Origin: JASHPR01 sp963833885
GTDB taxonomy: Bacteria; Actinomycetota; Actinomycetes; Streptosporangiales; Streptosporangiaceae
DNA length: 64,000 nt
Assembly: GCA_963833885.1 (NCBI GenBank)
Contig: CAWHZU010000014.1
Location: 62,001 to 126,000 of the forward strand
Direction of reading: 5' to 3'
Shown here: positions 25,530 through 34,653 of the stretch, piece by piece
Layout of the letters: each line of letters opens with the position of its first letter
How positions within the stretch are numbered: position 1 is the stretch's first letter
Made by a program: the position numbers and the translations under genes
The notes under the pieces: model-generated
Seen by the model: the letters and a program-made list of their open reading frames with translations, nothing else
Database searches by the model: none
Told to the model about the DNA's origin: nothing

Positions 25530-26532
25530 CGAAGCCCTCGCCGGTGAGCTCGACGAACAGGTCCTCCAGGCTGGCCCTGGGGGTTTCCAGGCCGGCCACG
25601 GGCACGCCGGAGTGCACGAGCTCGGCGCACACGGTCTCCGGGGCCAGCTCGCCGAGCTGCGCCGTCACTTCCCTGCCGTCGGCGCGCACGTCGGTGAGCC
25701 CGAGCCGGTCCAGCACCCGCGCGGCGAGCGTGGGCTCGCCGGTGCGCACCAGGATCCTGGCGGTGCCGCGGCCGCGCAGTTCCTCGAGAGTCCCCTGGAA
25801 CACGAGCTCGCCGGCCCGCATCACGCCGACGTGCGAGCAGATCTGCTCCACCTCGGCCAGCAGGTGCGAAGACACGAAGACCGTGGTGCCGTCGGCGGCG
25901 ATCTGCTTGATCAGGCTCCGGACCTCGCGGGTGCCCTGCGGGTCGAGGCCGTTGGTCGGCTCGTCCAGGATCATCAGCTCACGCGGCTGCAGCAGTCCGG
26001 CCGCGATGGCCAGGCGCTGCTTCATGCCGAGCGAGTAAGCGCGGTAGTGCTTGCCGCCGGCTGGGAGCAGCCCGACCCGGTCAAGTGCCGCGTCGATCCT
26101 GGCCGCGGCGGTCCGCGGGCTGGCGGTCCGGTCTGCCGCGTCCAGCCTGGCCAGGTTGTCCAGGCCGGACAGCTGGGGGTAAAAGGCCGGCCCCTCCACC
26201 AGCGATCCCACCCTCGGCAGCACGGCGTTCGCGCCCGCCGGCATGCTCACGCCGAGCAGCCGCTGGCTGCCACCGGTGGGCTGGATCAGCCCGAGCAGCA
26301 TCCGGATCGTGGTCGTCTTGCCGGAACCGTTCGGCCCGAGGAACCCGTAGACGGTTCCGCGCGGCACGGCCAGGTCGATCCCGGCGACGGCAAGCTGAAA
26401 GCGGAACCGCTTGGCCAGCTCCATCGTGGCGATGGCCAGCCCGCTGGCGTCAACGTTCAGGGAACTGGGCTTGGGTTCGACGCGCTCAGCTCCGCCGAAG
26501 CTGACCTCGTCCTGGCCGGTGCCCAGGCTCAC
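25516..26532 (-). CDS. ABC transporter ATP-binding protein
   Basis: 338 residues. Walker A is GFLGPNGSGKTTTIRMLLGL, the signature is YSLGMKQRLAIAAGLLQ, Walker B is LMILDEPTNGLDPQG and the H-loop is TVFVSSHLLAEVEQ. An N-terminal extension of about 45 residues precedes the core domain, and a C-terminal domain follows (to ELTGEGFDV). I place the start at GTG 26532, which overlaps the stop of the LolA-like gene (GTGA); ATG 26424 is an alternative that removes the extension. It pairs with the permease at 24633. Confidence 0.88.
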   Translation of the reverse strand: MSLGTGQDEVSFGGAERVEPKPSSLNVDASGLAIATMELAKRFRFQLAVAGIDLAVPRGTVYGFLGPNGSGKTTTIRMLLGLIQPTGGSQRLLGVSMPAGANAVLPRVGSLVEGPAFYPQLSGLDNLARLDAADRTASPRTAAARIDAALDRVGLLPAGGKHYRAYSLGMKQRLAIAAGLLQPRELMILDEPTNGLDPQGTREVRSLIKQIAADGTTVFVSSHLLAEVEQICSHVGVMRAGELVFQGTLEELRGRGTARILVRTGEPTLAARVLDRLGLTDVRADGREVTAQLGELAPETVCAELVHSGVPVAGLETPRASLEDLFVELTGEGFDVNG

Positions 26533-27977
26533 CGCAGGTGCGCCGCGTCCGCGTACAGGACCGAGGGGACGACCGCGCCGACCAGGACCTTGCCGTCGGA
26601 CAGCATCAGCACCGAGAGCAGGCTGGTGCGCAGCAGGCGCCCGCTGCCCCAGGATCCGTGCACCGGCGTGGACGCGCTCATCAGCGCACCGAGGATGTTG
26701 GCTGATCCGCCGTCCGGGGCGAGGCCGCCGTGGGCGGAGAACGCGCCAGACAGCACCGCGACCGACAGCCAGTCCTTGCCCAGCACCGTGGGCCCGGCCG
26801 GGGAGGGCGTACTTACGCTGATGGCTGCAGAGCTGTACCCCGACATTGGCGCGTACCCGGTCCAGCCGCTGCTGCCCGGTTTCCCGGTCGTCGTGATCGT
26901 TACCGGCTTCCCGCTGGCCACGCTCTTCAGCAGCGCGGCCCGCTGCGCCTTGGGCATCGACGCGGGCAGGCTCTGCGCGACGGACGCCTCGAGCTGCTTG
27001 CGCGCGGCGGCCGGAATCTGTTGGTCGTCGTTCTCGGTCACGACCTGGCCGTTGCTGGCGTTCATCCGGAAAACGATCGAGCCGGTCGGCGCGGCACCCT
27101 TGCGGCTGGCGTAAAAACTGCCGGCGGGCAGGTTCGGCAGGCTGGACAGTCCGGATGGCGCGTCGGCCGGGACCGTGACCGTCTTCACCTTCGCGCCCGG
27201 CGGCGGGGAGAACGCGAAGTTGGACGCGGCGGGCCTGGCGAACGAGAGCGAGGTGTAGCCCACGCTGAACGCGGGACTGGCCGCGCCGCGCGCGAAGACC
27301 TGCACCTGCAGCGGAAGCGAGTTGCTCGCGTCGACGGCGATCCTGACCTGCCCGATCAGCGAGCGGCTGTCCTTGGGCGCCAGCGAGAGCTGGTAAGCGG
27401 GCTGGCCCGCGACGGTCACGTTCTGCTGAAGGCCGACGGTGGTTGTGGAGCCCACTGCGGCCAGGATCTGCTTTGCGATCTGCGGCGGCGTCGGGACGCT
27501 CTGCGCCGTGGCGGTGTTCGGGGAGGCGCCCGCTGCTCCGGCCGGCAGGATGTAGTGCGTCGCCTTGTTGGTCTGGCTGTCCCAGAGCCAGACGTTGCGG
27601 CCGTCCCGGCGCACGTCGGTCTCGCCCATGGACACCGGGACCGCCACCCGCACCTTGGCCGGGCCGTCGTACCAGATCTTGAACGTGTGCGTGCCGGACA
27701 GCAGCGAGAGGCCGGACAGTGGGTCGGACGAGCCCGGCAGGTCGGGCAGGCCGAGCGACGCGGTCTCCTGGACGGTCGCCGTCATCGCGGACGGCAGCGC
27801 GGCGGGATTGTCGACCGCGGCCAGCAGCTGCGCCGTGGTCCGGGCGGAAAGCGCGGGCGTGGCCTGGCCGCGGGCGATCACAGATCCCGCGACGACGATT
27901 CCGACCGCCGCCACCGCGCCGACCGGCACCGCCCATCTGGCCTGGCGTCCGCGCAGCAAGTTCGTTGCCGCACTCAC
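26529..27977 (-). CDS. LolA-like/DUF2092-type membrane-anchored protein
   Basis: 482 residues. An N-terminal membrane anchor (VPVGAVAAVGIVVAGSVIAR, about residues 18-37) precedes an extracytoplasmic domain that resembles the LolA-type half-barrel of actinobacterial sigma-factor-linked proteins: THTFKIWYDGPAKVRVAVPV, NVWLWDSQTNKATHYILP, and later LQVQVFARGAASPAFSVGYT. The start is GTG 27977, with GGAGG five bases upstream, overlapping the stop of the dimethylformamidase-like gene. It sits between a secreted enzyme-like protein and an ABC exporter, so carrying a hydrophobic or envelope ligand is plausible but unproven. Confidence 0.7.
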   Translation of the reverse strand: MSAATNLLRGRQARWAVPVGAVAAVGIVVAGSVIARGQATPALSARTTAQLLAAVDNPAALPSAMTATVQETASLGLPDLPGSSDPLSGLSLLSGTHTFKIWYDGPAKVRVAVPVSMGETDVRRDGRNVWLWDSQTNKATHYILPAGAAGASPNTATAQSVPTPPQIAKQILAAVGSTTTVGLQQNVTVAGQPAYQLSLAPKDSRSLIGQVRIAVDASNSLPLQVQVFARGAASPAFSVGYTSLSFARPAASNFAFSPPPGAKVKTVTVPADAPSGLSSLPNLPAGSFYASRKGAAPTGSIVFRMNASNGQVVTENDDQQIPAAARKQLEASVAQSLPASMPKAQRAALLKSVASGKPVTITTTGKPGSSGWTGYAPMSGYSSAAISVSTPSPAGPTVLGKDWLSVAVLSGAFSAHGGLAPDGGSANILGALMSASTPVHGSWGSGRLLRTSLLSVLMLSDGKVLVGAVVPSVLYADAAHLR

Positions 27978-29638
27978 TGGAACCTCCAGGGGGAGGGAGA
28001 TGCCTTCGAGCATACGCGGGCTAAGAGCGTAACCGGAGGCCAGAGGTTGTGCCCGGCCGAGATCGGGTCGCCGGGCCATTCGTGCATCGCGTCCAGGTTG
28101 TCGTGCGCCGGGTGCTTCGCCGCGGCCGGGCCGTCGGCGAAGGCGCGCAGGATGTTGGCGGTCACCCGGCGGGTGAACGTGCCGCACGCCTTGCTGATCC
28201 CCCAGTGGTACAGCGGCGGCCCGAACGACTCCACCCAGCGCATCGTCCCTGCGTTGAACACCCCGGCCCCGCTGCGGTGCGTGTAGTAGGCGGAATCCGA
28301 GTAGCTGTTGACCCCGTTGCAGGTCAGCGGCGAGTGGGACAGGATCTGGATCGGCCGCTGCACCGGGTAGCCGGGGTTCACCCGGTCGTACTCGATGCCC
28401 ACCAGGGACGCGAACCTGGTGCCCTTGCGCGCGCCGGTTCCGGCGAACATCCAGGCGTCCGGCGTGGCCACGACGTAGTCGGCCACGGTCGGGTAGCTCT
28501 CGTACAGGGTCCCGATCACCGACGACTCCGGATCCGGGTCCGGCGGCTCCCGCCAGGCGTTGTTGGTCACCAGGGCGTTGTCCTTGCCGTACATGGGGTC
28601 CTGCTGGTAGCTGGTCTTGTAGCAGATCACCAGCCGGTCGGCGCCGAGCGAGGTCGGCTCGAGCCGGGTCCGCCGGAACATCGCGTTCGCGCCGAGGAAC
28701 GCCAGGTTCACCCCGGCGTCCCTGGCCGCCGTCACGCTGGCGCGTTCCGGCGGAGACCAGTACTCGTCGTGGCCGAGCGAGGCCAGCGCGCTCGCGCCGT
28801 CCAGCGCGTGCGCGTCACTGGCGATGTCCATGCTGGTCAGGTACGCGAGCGGCAGCCCCATGCGCTCAGCCAGGTTGATCAGCTTGCGCTCGTAGACCAT
28901 GAACAGGTAGGCGCCCTCCTGGTCGTAGGGCCGGTCAAGGCTGACCGCATACGAACGTGTGCCGTAGCTGCCGTCCGGGCCCTTGTAGAGGTCGTAGCCG
29001 CCCCAGGTGTTGTAGGCCTGCCAGGTCGCGACGCAGTTCTTCAGCACCACCTTGCCCGCCGTGTCCGAGGAGCGGATGGTCAGCGGGATGTAGCGCTGCG
29101 CGCCGGAGCACGCGTCGAGGCGGAGCAGGTAGGACCCGGCCGGCCAGCCGTCGGTCGGCACGGTCACCGAGGCGCCCCAGTCGGTGGTGACCGTGCTGGT
29201 CTTCTCGGTGAAGCCGGCCGGCTTCTGCCGCACCCCGCGCACCGGGCCCGACTCCCAGACCCGGCGGGCCAGGTCGCCGTTGTACCAGCCGACGCGGAAC
29301 GCCACGACCTTGAACTCCCGTGCGGTCGTGGACACATACAGGTCGACCGGCCGGCCCGGCAGCACGCTGCTCTGCCCCGCGTACCCCATGACCTCGTCCG
29401 GGGCGCCGGTTTTGGTGATCCACCAGTCCGGGTCGCCGGGCAGCGAGTTCTCCGGCACCTGGCGCACGGCTGCGGCCCGCCTGCCTGTCGCTGTGGGCCT
29501 GGCCGAGCCGCCGGCCTCACCGCAGCCCGCGGCGACGGCACCGGGAACGGCCGCGATCGCGGCTGCGCTGGCGGCGCGGCGAAGGAAGACTCGCCGGGTA
29601 TGGCTTCCTTCTGAGCTATGACCACCCTCCGGGCTCAT
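27974..29638 (-). CDS. Tat-exported N,N-dimethylformamidase beta-subunit-like protein
   Basis: 554 residues. The N-terminus has a twin-arginine signal, TRRVFLRRAASAAAIAAVPG, followed by a lipobox-like AAGC, so a Tat lipoprotein is likely. The body shows YNTWGGYDLYKGPDGSYG, GHDEYWSPPERASVTAARDA GVNLAFLGANAMFRR and other segments of the dimethylformamidase large-subunit family. The large family has diverse members and catalysis on formamides is not assured here. It is the first gene of a tightly overlapping operon with the LolA-like protein and ABC transporter. Confidence 0.75.
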   Translation of the reverse strand: MSPEGGHSSEGSHTRRVFLRRAASAAAIAAVPGAVAAGCGEAGGSARPTATGRRAAAVRQVPENSLPGDPDWWITKTGAPDEVMGYAGQSSVLPGRPVDLYVSTTAREFKVVAFRVGWYNGDLARRVWESGPVRGVRQKPAGFTEKTSTVTTDWGASVTVPTDGWPAGSYLLRLDACSGAQRYIPLTIRSSDTAGKVVLKNCVATWQAYNTWGGYDLYKGPDGSYGTRSYAVSLDRPYDQEGAYLFMVYERKLINLAERMGLPLAYLTSMDIASDAHALDGASALASLGHDEYWSPPERASVTAARDAGVNLAFLGANAMFRRTRLEPTSLGADRLVICYKTSYQQDPMYGKDNALVTNNAWREPPDPDPESSVIGTLYESYPTVADYVVATPDAWMFAGTGARKGTRFASLVGIEYDRVNPGYPVQRPIQILSHSPLTCNGVNSYSDSAYYTHRSGAGVFNAGTMRWVESFGPPLYHWGISKACGTFTRRVTANILRAFADGPAAAKHPAHDNLDAMHEWPGDPISAGHNLWPPVTLLARVCSKASPSPWRFQ

Positions 29639-29670
29639 AGCTCAGATTGTCCGTCGCGGCCTACAGGCCG

Positions 29671-30633
29671 CTACCACCGCCCCACAGGTAGTAGCGCACT
29701 CACCGCGACGGCTGTGAACAATAGCGTCAGATAAAGGATGGACCGGTGGAAAAGGCGCATCGGCGCCGGGGCATCCCCGGCGACGACCCGGCCCCGCAGG
29801 GCGTGGGCCTCGGCCAGGAACCAGGTGCCGAGCCCGACCGCGCAGCACCCGTACAGCCAGCCGGCGTACGGGACCAGCGCGAGCGTGGCGGCGACCATGA
29901 TGTAGGAGTACACCACGATCTTGCGGGTCACTATCGAGGCCGAAGCCACCACCGGCAGCATCGGCACGTTGGCCGCCGCGTAGTCGTCACGGAACTTCAT
30001 CGCCAGGGCCCAGAAGTGCGGCGGGGTCCAGAAGAAGATCACGGCGAAGAGCACGATCGACGGCAGGCCGATGCGGCCGGTCACCGCCGCCCAGCCGACC
30101 AGCACCGGGAAGCAGCCCGCCGCACCGCCGATGACGATGTTCGATGCCGTCCGCCGTTTCAGCCCAAGCGTGTAGACGAAGATGTAGAACAAGATCGCCG
30201 CGTCGGCGAGCGCGGCCGCCAGCCAGTTGACCACGGTGCCGAGCAGCACGGTCGAGGCGGCGCCGAGCAGGATCCCGAACACCAGGGCCTCGGCCGGCTT
30301 GATGGCCGCGGCGCTCCCCTTGGCCACGAGGGGCCGGCGCGACGTGCGCTTCATCACGGCGTCGATGTCGCGGTCGATGAAGCAGTTGATCGTGTTGGCG
30401 CTGCCGGCGGCGAGCGTGCCGCCGAGCAGGGTGACGACGATCAGCTCGACCGCGGGCACCCCGCGCCGGGCCAGCAGCATCGTCGGCACGGTCGTGATCA
30501 GCAGCTCGACGATGATCCGCGGCTTGGTCAGGGCGTACAGCGACTTGGCCAGCAGGCGTGCCGAACGCCGGCCGGGGGCGTCAAGCGCCGACCCGGCTTC
30601 GTGCCCGGACAGCGCGTCCGTGGCTTGTGTCAC
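29671..30633 (-). CDS. ctaB: Protoheme IX farnesyltransferase (heme O synthase)
   Basis: 320 residues, UbiA superfamily, nine predicted helices. The first Asp-rich motif is NTINCFIDRDIDAVMKRTSR RP; the second is in YTLGLKRRTASNIVIGGAAG CFP. The enzyme prenylates heme B to heme O, the precursor of heme A for the oxidase encoded upstream. The start is GTG 30633, overlapping the stop of the preceding small membrane protein (GTGA). A short inverted repeat (GCGGCC-TACA-GGCCGC, 29656-29671) abuts the stop codon. Last gene of the cta operon. Confidence 0.93.
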   Translation of the reverse strand: MTQATDALSGHEAGSALDAPGRRSARLLAKSLYALTKPRIIVELLITTVPTMLLARRGVPAVELIVVTLLGGTLAAGSANTINCFIDRDIDAVMKRTSRRPLVAKGSAAAIKPAEALVFGILLGAASTVLLGTVVNWLAAALADAAILFYIFVYTLGLKRRTASNIVIGGAAGCFPVLVGWAAVTGRIGLPSIVLFAVIFFWTPPHFWALAMKFRDDYAAANVPMLPVVASASIVTRKIVVYSYIMVAATLALVPYAGWLYGCCAVGLGTWFLAEAHALRGRVVAGDAPAPMRLFHRSILYLTLLFTAVAVSALLPVGRW

Positions 30634-31040
30634 TCGCCGGCCTCCGTGCCTTGCTCCGAGTCGCCTGCTTGCTCCGAGTCGCCTGGTGTCTCGCCCGATA
30701 CACTACCGGTCGTAGTCGTGCCCCCATCAGCGGCATCGGCCAGCGTATCCCGCTTGGCGCCCGCGGGCTCGGAAGCCGACTCGGCCGCGCCGCCGCCGGA
30801 CGCCGTCGGCAGCCCGGCCGCGACCGCCGCGGCGTGCGCCGTCCCGCCCTCTGGCGCCCCGGCAGCCGAGCTCGCCAGCACGATCCGCCGGGACGGGACC
30901 CGCGGGTGGGGCCTGGCGAACAGCAGGTAGTACAGCACCACGGCGATGATGGCGAACAGGATGATCGGGAAGGCGAACGTGAGCACAGCACCACCGGGGG
31001 CGTTGTCAGACGTCGACTGCGCGAGGAACGTTATAGGCAC
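30630..31040 (-). CDS. Small single-pass membrane protein of the cta operon
   Basis: 136 residues. One membrane helix (LTFAFPIILFAIIAVVLYYL LF, about residues 19-40) is followed by a cytoplasmic RPHPRVPSRRIVLASS and a low-complexity Ala/Gly/Ser/Thr/Glu tail with an acidic DSEQAGDSEQ repeat. GTG 31040 follows GGAGG at good spacing; the TTG at 31055 does not. No family recognised. By position it may be a small subunit or assembly factor of the oxidase. Confidence 0.65.
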   Translation of the reverse strand: MPITFLAQSTSDNAPGGAVLTFAFPIILFAIIAVVLYYLLFARPHPRVPSRRIVLASSAAGAPEGGTAHAAAVAAGLPTASGGGAAESASEPAGAKRDTLADAADGGTTTTGSVSGETPGDSEQAGDSEQGTEAGE

Positions 31041-31065
31041 TTGCGCCTCCTGCAAACAAATTCAC

Positions 31066-31947
31066 TCATCGGAACCTCGGCCGCGATGGCCAGGCTGAGC
31101 TTCGCTGGGTCAGCAGGCGGTCGATGCCCGCCGAGAGATCCTCAGACTCCTCGTCGTTCAGCCATCGTATGAGCACGGCCACTGCGGCCGAGATCATGGC
31201 CGGCAGCACGCCCATCCACAGGACGGCGCCTGCTAGCTGCTGGTCGTCGACCAAGGTCATCACGTGATGCGAGGAGTTGCCGTAGTACCGGTAGAAGACG
31301 CCGGAGCCGAAGACCAGCACCATGCCGAGGATGGTGTCCGCGGCCACGGTGCCGATCAGCAGCGCGACCCGGCGCATCGGCGGGGCCGTCGGTGTCCATG
31401 GCCGCGACCCGATGAGCTGCAGCCAGAACAGGGTGCCCGCGCCGAGGTAGAGCACGTACTCGAGGGCCCCGGCCGCGGCGCTGGCCGGCACCTTGTCGAA
31501 CAGCGCGGGCAGATGCCAGCCCAGCCAGATCACGTTGAACGCCACCACCGTGGCCAGCGGCCATCGCAGCCACCAGGGCCGCCGCAGCCCCGCGGCAGGG
31601 CCGTCCGGCGCGCGCTGGCCGATCTGCCGCCGGCCCACCGACCTCGCCAGGGCCGGCCACGGCGCGCCGACCACGATCAGCCCGGGCGCCACGATGGCCA
31701 GGACGAGGTCCTGGATCGCGCGCACCCAGATGTAGATCCCGGACCAGTAGCGCAGCGGCGACACGATGGCCAGCAGCGCGAGCAGCAGCCCGCCCTGGAA
31801 CAGGGCCGCCTCGCTGATCACCGCGCGGCGGCCGGCCGCGCCGCCAAGCCCGCCGCGGAGCGTCCCGGCCAGGTGCGCACCGGCCACCGCCAGGTATATG
31901 GCCGCAGCCGGCCAGACGGCCGACCAGTGCGCCAGGACCGGGCTCAT
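31066..31947 (-). CDS. caa3-type CtaG family cytochrome c oxidase assembly protein
   Basis: 293 residues with seven predicted helices. It contains YWSGIYIWVRAIQDLVLAIV APGLIVVGAPW, VVAFNVIWLGWHLPALFDK and SSHHVMTLVDDQQLAGAVLW MG, which match the caa3_CtaG family (a copper-assembly factor in Bacillus). Conserved His residues in WHLPALFD and HHVMTL are candidate copper ligands. It lies directly after subunit III. A second family member is encoded at 42881. Confidence 0.85.
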   Translation of the reverse strand: MSPVLAHWSAVWPAAAIYLAVAGAHLAGTLRGGLGGAAGRRAVISEAALFQGGLLLALLAIVSPLRYWSGIYIWVRAIQDLVLAIVAPGLIVVGAPWPALARSVGRRQIGQRAPDGPAAGLRRPWWLRWPLATVVAFNVIWLGWHLPALFDKVPASAAAGALEYVLYLGAGTLFWLQLIGSRPWTPTAPPMRRVALLIGTVAADTILGMVLVFGSGVFYRYYGNSSHHVMTLVDDQQLAGAVLWMGVLPAMISAAVAVLIRWLNDEESEDLSAGIDRLLTQRSSAWPSRPRFR

Positions 31948-31951
31948 CGGA

Positions 31952-32620
31952 TCAGTGGACCAGGTAGAACAGCACCCAGGCCACGATCGCGACCACAGCC
32001 AGATAGTTCCAGACCACGGTGAACGCGCTCAGCGAGGCCTGGAAACGCTGCACGGCGAAGGCCTCCACGTAGGTCGGCGGCTGCTCCACGAAGGCAATCT
32101 CGGGGATCTGCCGCGCCCGCATGATCAGGGTTTCGAGCCACACCATGGCGCAGAAGACAACGGTCAGGAAGACCGGCCAGAAGCCCACGAACACGCTGGC
32201 GAACCCGGCGGCACCCGGATAGAACGGCAGCGCGGTCAGCTGCCAGATCTCGATTCCGACGGCGGCCAGGCCGAGCACCAGGGCCACCCAGGCGCCACTC
32301 AGCCAGACACCCTTGTGGCCGGCCTTGATCCGCTGCAGCACCCCGTACTGCAGCAGCGCGCTGACCACGACCGCCAGCATGACCACGATGCCCACCCAGG
32401 CCTGCGGGGCCTTGAAGCCCGACGGATACCACAGGTGGTGCGAGTTCAGCGACTTCAGGTAGAAGAACGCGAACACGAACGCGCCGAACCCGAACGAGAG
32501 GCCGCCGAGGGCCAGCCGGGCGCCGGTCCACGCGGCGTTCAGCGCCGCCTCGTGGTAGAAGCCCGCCTCCTCGGCTTCCCTGGTCAGCCCCGGCGGGGGC
32601 TGCTCGGTTGTCTCGGCCAT
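31952..32620 (-). CDS. ctaE: Cytochrome c oxidase subunit III
   Basis: 222 residues, five or more predicted helices. It matches heme-copper oxidase subunit III: GARLALGGLSFGFGAFVFAF FYLKSLNSHHLWYPSG, VLGLAAVGIEIWQLTALPF and FWPVFLTVVFCAMVWLETL. The usual Glu in helix III (here GIEIWQL) is present. It lies two bases from ctaD. Subunit III stabilises proton uptake of the oxidase. The protein is moderately divergent from the Mycobacterium-type subunit. Confidence 0.85.
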   Translation of the reverse strand: MAETTEQPPPGLTREAEEAGFYHEAALNAAWTGARLALGGLSFGFGAFVFAFFYLKSLNSHHLWYPSGFKAPQAWVGIVVMLAVVVSALLQYGVLQRIKAGHKGVWLSGAWVALVLGLAAVGIEIWQLTALPFYPGAAGFASVFVGFWPVFLTVVFCAMVWLETLIMRARQIPEIAFVEQPPTYVEAFAVQRFQASLSAFTVVWNYLAVVAIVAWVLFYLVH

Positions 32621-32622
32621 CG

Positions 32623-34614
32623 CTATGCCTCCGCTCTTGCGGTATCGGCCCCGGCATACGCCGCGCTGACCACCCCGGCCGGCGGGTTGAGGTCGGCGAC
32701 CGGCGGGGCGCCGGGCGTGCCGTACTCATACGGGCCGGAGAGCACGACGGGGACGTGGTCGAAGTTTCCGGGCGGCGGCGGCGAGGAGACCTGCCATTCC
32801 AGGCCGCGGGACCGCCAGGGGTTGCCAACCTCGGGCACCCGCGCGATCACCGTGGACCAGACGAAGTTGATCACGAAGATCAGGATCGAGCCGCCCAGGC
32901 AGAACGCGGAGATCGACACCCAGTCGTTCAGCGTCTGCAGGTTCCGCGCGTACTCGAACACCCGCCGCGGCTGGCCTGCCATGCCGACCGCGAACAGCGG
33001 CAGGAACGTGGAGTTGAAGAAGATGAACATGGTCCAGAACTGCCACTTGCCCAGCGTCTGGTTGAGCCTGATGCCCATCATCTTCGGCAGCCAGTAGTAG
33101 CAGCCGCCCATGAACGCGAAGATCAGCCCGCCCATGATCGTGTAATGGAAGTGCGCCATCACGAAGAAACTGCCGTGCTCGGTGGTATCCGCCGGGACGT
33201 CGGAAAGGAACACCCCGGAGATCCCGCCGATCAGGAAGTTGAAGAAGAACGCGAGCGCGAACAGCATCGGCACCGTGAACCTGATCTTCGCCTTCCACAG
33301 CGTGCCGGCGGCCACCAGGAAGATGAACCCGGTCGGGATCGAGATCAGCTCGGTGGTGAGCATGAACACCGGGCGCATGTCCGGGTTGATGCCCGAGTCG
33401 AACAGGTGATGCTGCCAAACGAAGAAGCTCAGCAGCGTCACCCCGATCATCCCGGCCGCGGCGACCTTGTAGCCGAACAGCGGCTTGCGGCAGAACACCG
33501 GAAGGATCTCCAGCACGATGCCGAACCCGGGCAGCGCGAGGATGTACACCTCGGGGTGGCCGAAGAACCAGAACAGGTTCTGGTACAGGTAGCTGCTGCC
33601 GCCGAGCGTGTCGATGAAGAACGCGGTCTGCGCGGTCCGGTCGGTGATCATCATGTACATGCCGCCGATCAGCACCGGAGCGGCGAGCACCATCAGGAAC
33701 GAGGTCGCGACCATCGACCACACGAAGATGGGCAGCCGGCTCCAGCGCATGCCGGGTGCCCGGTAGCAGATCACCGTGACTATGATGTTGAACCCGGCCA
33801 GGATGACCGAGAACCCCATCAGCCCGAACGCCATCGCGTACGAGTCGGCGCCGACGGTGGACTGGATCGAGAGCGGTGCGTAGCCGGTCCAGCCGAACGG
33901 GAACCCGCCGAGCATCAGCCCGGACAGCAGGATCAGGAACGCCATCGGGGTGAGCCAGAACGACAGCGCCTCGAGCCTGGGGAACGCGACCCGCTTGGAC
34001 CCGATCATCAGCGGCACGAGGTAGTTGCCGAACGGGCCGAGGATGACCGAGCTCATCAGCATCATCATCATCGTGCCGTGCTCGCCCACGATCTGGACGT
34101 ACGCCGACGAGCTGAACAGGTGATACGAGGGCGACAGCAACTCGGCCCGGATCGCCATCGCGAACAGGCCGGCCGTGCAGAAGTAGATGACCATGCCGAC
34201 CAGGTACTGGATCCCGACGACCTTGTGGTCGAGGGTGAACCGGAAGTACTTGGCCACGCCGACGTTGACGGCTTCCGTCTCCTCGTGCGCCTCGACCCGG
34301 ACCGGGCGCCCGATCACCTGCCGGAACAGGTCGCTGAACACGCCCAGCCCGATCATCCAGCCGACGATGGCAAAGCCGTAGCCGAGCACGATCGGCCAGT
34401 CGCTGGAGTCGGACAGCGCCAGGTTCGGGTACTCGGTGGCTACGTTGTTCGATTCCAGGAAGTTGCCGAGCAGGTGCCCGAGCAGGTAGCCGATTACCGC
34501 GCCGATGATCGCCGTGTGGATCGCCGGGCGCATCCACCACGGCCGCCGCCGCGGGCCTGCGGGCTCTGCCCCGCCAGCACCATGCGCCTGCTCCGGCTGT
34601 GTCTCGATGGCCAT
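32623..34614 (-). CDS. ctaD: Cytochrome c oxidase subunit I (with N-terminal extension)
   Basis: 663 residues. The heme-copper ligands are clear: heme-a His in VGEHGTMM, CuB/active-site region NLFWFFGHPEVYILALPGFG (about residue 353), the CuB pair in VWQHHLFDSG, and AHFHYTIMGG carrying the heme a3 and a ligands. GHPEV with a Glu places it with A1-type aa3 oxidases. The first about 120 residues are an extension with two extra helices (IHTAIIGAVIGYLLGHLLGN and IVLGYGFAIVGWMIGLGVF) joined to the core. Strong GAGGAG before ATG 34614. Confidence 0.93.
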   Translation of the reverse strand: MAIETQPEQAHGAGGAEPAGPRRRPWWMRPAIHTAIIGAVIGYLLGHLLGNFLESNNVATEYPNLALSDSSDWPIVLGYGFAIVGWMIGLGVFSDLFRQVIGRPVRVEAHEETEAVNVGVAKYFRFTLDHKVVGIQYLVGMVIYFCTAGLFAMAIRAELLSPSYHLFSSSAYVQIVGEHGTMMMMLMSSVILGPFGNYLVPLMIGSKRVAFPRLEALSFWLTPMAFLILLSGLMLGGFPFGWTGYAPLSIQSTVGADSYAMAFGLMGFSVILAGFNIIVTVICYRAPGMRWSRLPIFVWSMVATSFLMVLAAPVLIGGMYMMITDRTAQTAFFIDTLGGSSYLYQNLFWFFGHPEVYILALPGFGIVLEILPVFCRKPLFGYKVAAAGMIGVTLLSFFVWQHHLFDSGINPDMRPVFMLTTELISIPTGFIFLVAAGTLWKAKIRFTVPMLFALAFFFNFLIGGISGVFLSDVPADTTEHGSFFVMAHFHYTIMGGLIFAFMGGCYYWLPKMMGIRLNQTLGKWQFWTMFIFFNSTFLPLFAVGMAGQPRRVFEYARNLQTLNDWVSISAFCLGGSILIFVINFVWSTVIARVPEVGNPWRSRGLEWQVSSPPPPGNFDHVPVVLSGPYEYGTPGAPPVADLNPPAGVVSAAYAGADTARAEA

Positions 34615-34653
34615 GCGGTCATCTCCTCATCGCAGTGTCAGACCGGCAATCAC

